From Sipunculus nudus (lineage: Eukaryota > Annelida > Sipuncula > Golfingiida > Sipunculidae): a DNA stretch of 64,000 nt. The position numbers and the translations under genes were made by a program. The stretch spans positions 40,726,840 to 40,790,839 of the forward strand of contig CM049322.1 in the NCBI GenBank assembly GCA_026874595.1. The letters are read 5' to 3'. This document shows positions 58,172-64,000 of this stretch, piece after piece (position 1 is the stretch's first letter; each line of letters starts with the position of its first letter). The notes below the pieces were generated by a model, which was given only the letters and a program-made list of their open reading frames with translations, had not been told where the DNA came from and did no database searches.

Positions 58172-61100
58172 CAAGTGACCCATGGGTCATGACACTCAGC
58201 TGACTGGGAAGAGATTCGCAAAAGGAAATTTTATCACCAGAATGGTAGTATATACCCATTCAACTGAAGCATCAAACAGATTAACCAACAGGCCAAGATT
58301 TAGTCTGTATTTATATATCTCAAAAATAGAGAAAAATGTGTAAACTTTTAAAACTAGAATACGGGTAACCGACAAGTGACTACATGTATCTGCCAAAATC
58401 GGATAGTGAGGCATGGATTGAGTGGCAAGGGGAAATAGAGTGAGGTATGTTGCATATTAGCATGGATGTCTGCAGCCTAAATGTGTATGTAGGTTGTGCC
58501 ACCTACCACAAATCCAGAAAGCTGTCCAAGTTGTATACACCTGCAAAATTTTAGGCAGAAAAGTCAAACCACTACATGTATATGAGCGATTTTTGCCCAT
58601 GGCAGACAAACAGACAAACACTGTGCAAAAATCTTTGCAGGTAACCCCTCCAGTTTTGTGTATGATAAAGACCTATGTGAGATCTAAACACATGCACAAT
58701 TTTGGCCCAATCGGTCAAATGGTTCCTGAGATATGAGCTTGGATGTGTCCAGCGTTAACTAGAATGTAGGTGGCGCCACCTGTCATAAAATCAAGAAAGC
58801 TGTCCACGATGTATAAACCTGCAAAATTTTAGGCAGTTATGTCGAACCACTACAGAGAAATGAGTAATTTTAGGCCACGGCAGACTAACAGACAGACGCT
58901 GTGCAAACATTGTTACAGGTGGCGCCACCATTTTTTGTGTATGTTACAGAGCTATCAAAGGGCTATATTTGTATAAATTTTATTTCCTGATCGGTCAAAC
59001 GGTTCTCGAGATATAAGCTTGGATGTCATCAGCGTGAACGTGAACGTAGGTGGCGCCACCTGTCATAAAATCAAGAAAGCTATCCTGGATGTATACACAT
59101 GACGAATTTCAGGTGAATTAGTCAATTCACTGCAGAGATATGAGTGATTTTAACCCAAGGCAGATGAACAGATGGACACTGTGCAAACATGGTTACAGGT
59201 GGCGCCACCATTTTTTGTGTATGTTATAAAGCAATCCAAGGGCTACATTTGTATCAATTTTATTTCCTGATCGGTCAAACGGTTCCCGAGATATGAGGGT
59301 TTATGAGTGGAAACAGACCCACAAATGGACACTGGATAGAGAGGAAAGGTCAGAGGTCAATGCAAATTGGTTAGGCACCAGTTCACATGTGACCCGATAA
59401 TAGGTGTAAGTTTGGGAAAAATCGGTCCATTAGTCTCCGAGGAGCTCTCTGGAAACGAACGCCGCCGCGGCGGAGGAACTCGGTCAAAAACATAGTATCC
59501 GCAAAACTTCGTTTTGGCGGATACAAAAATACAGGTGGCTCCACCAGTCTGCAGAAACTAATAAAAACACTTAATGGTCAATATCCATGCAAAAAATCAT
59601 GGTGATCTCTGCATTAGTTGTTCAGATACTTCAGTTTTTGTATCAAATTGTCCATTATTCGGAGTCCTATAGCTTGAAGGATATGGCTAACAGAGACCTA
59701 ATTTCAAGTTTCCACAGGCACCTTTCATGGGCCTCCTTGCATGACAAGAATGAAGATTCTAGGTCTAGTTGTTGCGATTTGTACCCTGTTGACAGATAAC
59801 CACATCTTTAAAGGTCTCAAAAAAAAGAAAAAAATTCGTAAAAATTTGAAAAAAAAATAGAGGTGGCACACCCAGTCTGCAGAAACTGATGGAACAGCTC
59901 ATGATCAATATGTATGCCGAAAATCATGACCATCAGTGTTGTAGTTATTGAAATACTGCAGTTTTTGTATCAAATTTTCCATTATTCTGGGGGGGGGGGT
60001 ATTTTGGACCCATACAGCTTAAAGAATATGGGTAACAGAGACCTAATTTCAAGTTTCCATGGAGACTTTTCATGGGTCTCCCTGTGTGTCAAGAATAAAG
60101 ATTCTTGGTCCAGTTTTTATGATTTAAGCCCTGTTAACAGATGTTCATATCTTTAAAGGTCTCAAAAATACAGAAAAATTTCGTAAAAAAAAACGAACAA
60201 ATACAGGTGGTGCCACCAGTCTGCAGAAACTTATGAAACACTCCATGATCAATATCCATGCAAACAATTATGGTTATCTCTGCATTAGTTGTTCAGATAC
60301 TTTAGCTTTTGTATCAAATTTTCCATTATTCTGATCTGTACTTTGGAGTGCCATAGCTCAAAGGATATGGGTAACAGAGACCAAATTTCAGGTTTCCATG
60401 GAGACTTATCATGGGTCTCCCTGTGTGTCAAGAATGAAGATTCTAGGTCCAGTCGTTACGATTTGTACCCTGTTGACAGATAACTACATCCTTAAAGGTC
60501 TCAAAAATGGAGAAAACAATTCGTGAACATTGAAAAATACAGATGGCGCCACCAGTCTGCACAAACTGATGAAACATCTCATGATCAATATGTATGTCGA
60601 AAATCATGACCATCAGTGATGTAGTTAATGAGATATTGAAGTTTTTGTATGAAATTTTTTACTATTCTGGGGGGTAATTTTGGGCCCCATAGCTCGAAGG
60701 ATATGGGTAACAGAGACCTAATTTCTGGTTTCAATGGAGACTTTTCATAGGTCTCTCAGTGTGTCGAAAATGAAGATTCTTGGTCCAGTCTTTACGATTT
60801 GTGCCACGCTAACAGATGACAGCATCCTCAAAGGTCTCAAAAATCGAGGAAAAAATCGTAAAAAATCAAACAGTACAGGTGGTGCCACCAGTCTGCAGGA
60901 ACTGATCGAACATCTCATGATCAATATATATGCCAAAAATGAAGACCATCAGTGATGTAGTTATTGAGATATTGAAGTTTTTGTATGAAATTTTTTACTA
61001 TTCTGGGGGGTTCTTTGGGGCCCCATAGCTCAAAGGATATGGGTAACAGAGACCTAATTTCTGGTTTCCAAGGAGATTTTTCATGGACCTCTCAGTGTGT

Positions 61101-61566
61101 CAAGAATTAAGATTCTAAGTCCAGTCTTTATGATTTGTGCCTTGTTAACAGATGTTCACATTTTTAAAGGTCTCAAAAATAGAGAAAAAAATTTGTAAAA
61201 AATCGAATAATACAGGTGGCGCCACCAGTCTGCAGGAAGTGATGTAACATCTCATGATCAATATGTATGCCAAAAATCATGACCGTCAGTCAAGTAGTTA
61301 ATGAGATATTGAAGTTTTTGTATGAAATTTTTTACTTTTCTGGGGGGTACTTTGGGGCCACATAGCTCGAAGGATATAGGTAACAGAGACCTAATTTCTG
61401 GTTTCCAAGGAGATTTTTTATGGACCTCTCAGAATCCCAAGTTACAAGGTTCTAGGTCCAGCGGTTACAATTTGTGCCTGGTTAACGGACGGACAGACGG
61501 ACAGACGGACGACGGACAAAGAGTGATCGCTATAGCTCAGATGACTTTCAGTCAGCTGAGCTAAAA
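58172..61566 (+). mobile_element. A-type element, interrupted by a C element
   Basis: Starts caagtgacccatgggtcatg then ACTCAGCTGACTGGG; after the C insertion it has six monomers of about 331-345 bp (AGTCTGCAG or AGTCTGCAC markers near 59545, 59876, 60221, 60556, 60892 and 61228), then GGACGGACAGACGGACAGAC near 61483 and the hairpin TAGCTCAGATGACTTTCAG / TCAGCTGAGCTA. Its sequence matches the A element at 33171-35393 from end to end. Most short frames recur per monomer. Confidence 0.8.
58353..59526 (+). mobile_element. C-type element nested in A
   Basis: Starts ACTAGAATACGGGTAACCGA, has two clear monomers of about 280 bp (GTAGGTGGCGCCACCTGTCA near 58766 and 59046), a CGCCGCGGCGGAGG stretch and a 3' hairpin GTATCCGC-AAAAC-TTC-GTTTT-G-GCGGATAC at 59495-59524. 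The A-type host sequence on both sides, TAAACTTT(TA)AAAA and ATACAGGTGG, is continuous at about 33341-33370 in the other A copy, which gives an empty site. Confidence 0.82.
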
Positions 61567-64000
61567 AAATTAAATTATAGTTTTTTATAAAGTTAGGTCC
61601 ATGACCTGTTGGTGGCACTGTCTGTGACAATCGGGATGAAGTTAACAATATGATAATCACTATATTTTATTTTTCAGCCTTCTATTCTAAAAATATTCCA
61701 GGTGTCATAACGGGTCATAGAGATATAAAAGCAAATCTCTGAGGTTCTAATGAGTTATTAGCATTATCTAATTGGAGCTCCAGTTTTGTTATCAGGATAA
61801 CAGGACCTTGTGCTAATCAGTTCAAAACCTTTACCACAATGTCCCACCTTGACTGGCTGGAGTTAATCAAGACTATACCTATTTACATAGGACTAATAAT
61901 AATACTTGCACATTCTTTATATTAAGTCATGTGAGGCAGACAGACTACATAATGCACCATTTTGTCCAATTAGAAGATGCAAACAAATGGATACAAAGAA
62001 CAGGAATTTTAGGAGTAAATTGTTTTGCAATTTAAAATAAACAGGATTCTTCATAGATATTGTATTTAGATAATATTATTTTTAATGCATCCTGGCTTCT
62101 TCTATAACATACCACAGAATATAACTAGAAGTGGTCACACAAATTTTTAGATGAGCAAACATCCGTCCAATCAACAGCAGGATTACCACTGGACTCTTTT
62201 TTCTCTATTTTTACATATCTGAAAATAATTTCCTTCAAAAATGGCTTATCATCAGTGCTCTCAAAGGCACCCTCTACAACCAAGTTTTATTTTCTTCTTT
62301 AGATATCCGATCTTTCCTTCTTAAACACATGTATTGAATAAAAATTGCTATAACCATTGTAATAATAACCTATTATCTGCCACAATAAGACAAAGTTCTA
62401 TTGTGAATATGATTAAAAAGAATGCCCTAAAACCACACAAAACTGTGACAACAGATAACATGCGAAATGTGCCAACTAAGGCTTATAGGTTCAATGTAAC
62501 CTGATGTTCAGTGGGCAACCTTCCAATGATCAAATACTTAAGGCAAGTCAATGAATTTATGATACAATTGAACTTGTTGTTGTTGCATGATTTAAAACAA
62601 TTATATCTTCTTCAGGCTTGCTGTTTCAGCTTAAGCACTGTGGTTATAAAGGAATATTTATAAGCTACTTTTTTTATTTTTCTTTCCCTACAAATAATGA
62701 TTTAGTACTGTAATGCATCTGAGTAAAGTGTGGACCTTGTAAGCATGAGTGCAGGGACAGTGATCATACATTGACTGGTGAACACACAGACGCTGACAGA
62801 TCAGTGAAATCCTACTTCATTTGAAACAAAGATGGATTCTGTTAAAAAAATAAATTTTACAGAATGCAATTTCATCCTTTACCTTCAATACCGTATTCAA
62901 CGTAATAAGCGCCCCGGGCGCTCTCAAAATAAAATTTTTCCAAATTTTTTTTATACCCTAATAAGCACCCCCCCCCCTCCCCCCCAACATCTGCCAACTT
63001 CCAAAGTGCATTACGATCCTCCAATTTAACACTGCGGCTTGTGTACACGTGTTTGACTTCACAGCACATTCAGGACAATTCAGAAAAAAACAATGATCAT
63101 TTAACAATGGTTGTGTTATCCAAGTGATACCGATTTGCAGACGATTTTATTTTGTGTTGAATGAGAGAATTGTCTGAATGACTACAGTTCGAGATTTCCT
63201 TTGCAGGTGAAGAGGAAAAATAAGGATGGTAATAAATGAACGATTTTATAAAAGTCAACGCCTAATAAGGTAGCAGAATATATAAAATGTTCATATAAAA
63301 ATACGTAAAAGTATTTATTTGAATGATGAAAAAAAAATAAAACGGGGCATCGGTACCCCAATTATGTCAGTCACCTTGCGCAAATACCTTTGACAGCTGA
63401 GCTGATTAATGATATGGAATGGCATCGACAATAATTGTCTTTTTTGTCTTTCATTGTGCTTGATATTACATGCAAAAGTTAAAAAAAAAACTGAAATACT
63501 GGCCCTCAGACTCCAGCATCTTATATTTACTTCAGTGCGTATACGAACCAAATCCGGGGTTTTGCTTTAAAATTGTGAGGAAATTTGTTATATTTATATC
63601 CTGCGGAAACATGGTCCCTTTCTTGAACTTTGTTGACCTGTTATAATACATTCATTTCTCAACGTAGACCAATAATACAAGCTTGACAAACATTGTCATC
63701 TGAGGAAAGGCCACTTCATATTTATAATTATAATGCACTACTGGTCGTCTTGTAATTGAAGTGCCATGAGCGAGTCTCTGTGTATGTCAGTGTGCAAGCC
63801 TGCTTGTAATATTCCCTAAGGAGAATATTCAAAGGTATCATATATTAATAATTGTATTCGATGTATGTAATTTGTAATGATATACACAATATCATAAATA
63901 AGAATATTCATTGAAGATTGTATTTGCTATGTATCCAGTAATTATTGTAATAACATTATTTCGTATATTCATGAACATTCTGATATCATTTATATTTATG
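61567..64000. other. AT-rich DNA, no gene recognised
   Basis: No exon could be assigned. Near 62895-62990 the strings CGTAATAAGCGCCCCGGGCG and CCCTAATAAGCACCCCCC suggest a fragment of a repeat with AATAAGCGCCCC units. Short frames (62832-63069 and 63315-63551) are not recognised. Confidence 0.4.

Overview
The window looks like invertebrate nuclear DNA, most likely from a bivalve mollusc. It is AT-rich, has large introns, and is packed with interspersed repeats ending in GGAC-type minisatellites and hairpins, a pattern reported from bivalve genomes. The species assignment is inference. There is no bacterial gene organisation, rRNA or CRISPR array.

One host gene is recognised with confidence: AMP deaminase (AMPD2-like) on the minus strand. 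Ten exons from 48131 down to 932 join with matching splice phases into 485 uninterrupted codons. They cover the middle of the protein, including the zinc-binding DTHVH motif and the HCGEAG motif. The N-terminal exons lie beyond 48131 (a weak 48-nt candidate is at 58051-58098). The C-terminal exons, with the STDDP motif, lie off the left edge. The largest recovered intron (25218-47935) is 22.7 kb.

Almost everything else is mobile DNA in the introns. Five families (called A to E here) share one plan: a defined 5' end, a core usually built of tandem monomers of about 125-340 bp, and a 3' hairpin or subterminal inverted repeat followed by an A-run. They resemble non-autonomous Helitron/Helentron-type elements, but no Rep/helicase gene is present. 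Several are nested. At 31427-39127 a MITE contains an E element, which contains a C element, which contains an A element that is itself partly duplicated; uninterrupted copies elsewhere in the window confirm the E/C and C/A boundaries.

Other elements are a Tx1/L1-like LINE broken by an A element (12487-21143), two CR1/L2-like LINE 3' ends (28900-29470 plus; 53908-57345 minus), a 413-bp miniature LTR retrotransposon with a tRNA-Leu-type primer-binding site (52559-52971), a tRNA-derived SINE (about 45990-46336) and several MITEs.

Layout: 932-4478 three AMPD exons with a D element and a MITE; 4883-9268 A-type elements; 9388-10888 three exons; 10914-21761 B element, LINE, A, B and D elements; 21888-25217 three exons with two 182-bp MITEs and a CpG-rich inverted-repeat element; 25218-47935 giant repeat-filled intron; 47936-48131 exon; 48132-64000 repeats (E, A with LTR element, LINE, A with C) and unrecognised AT-rich DNA.
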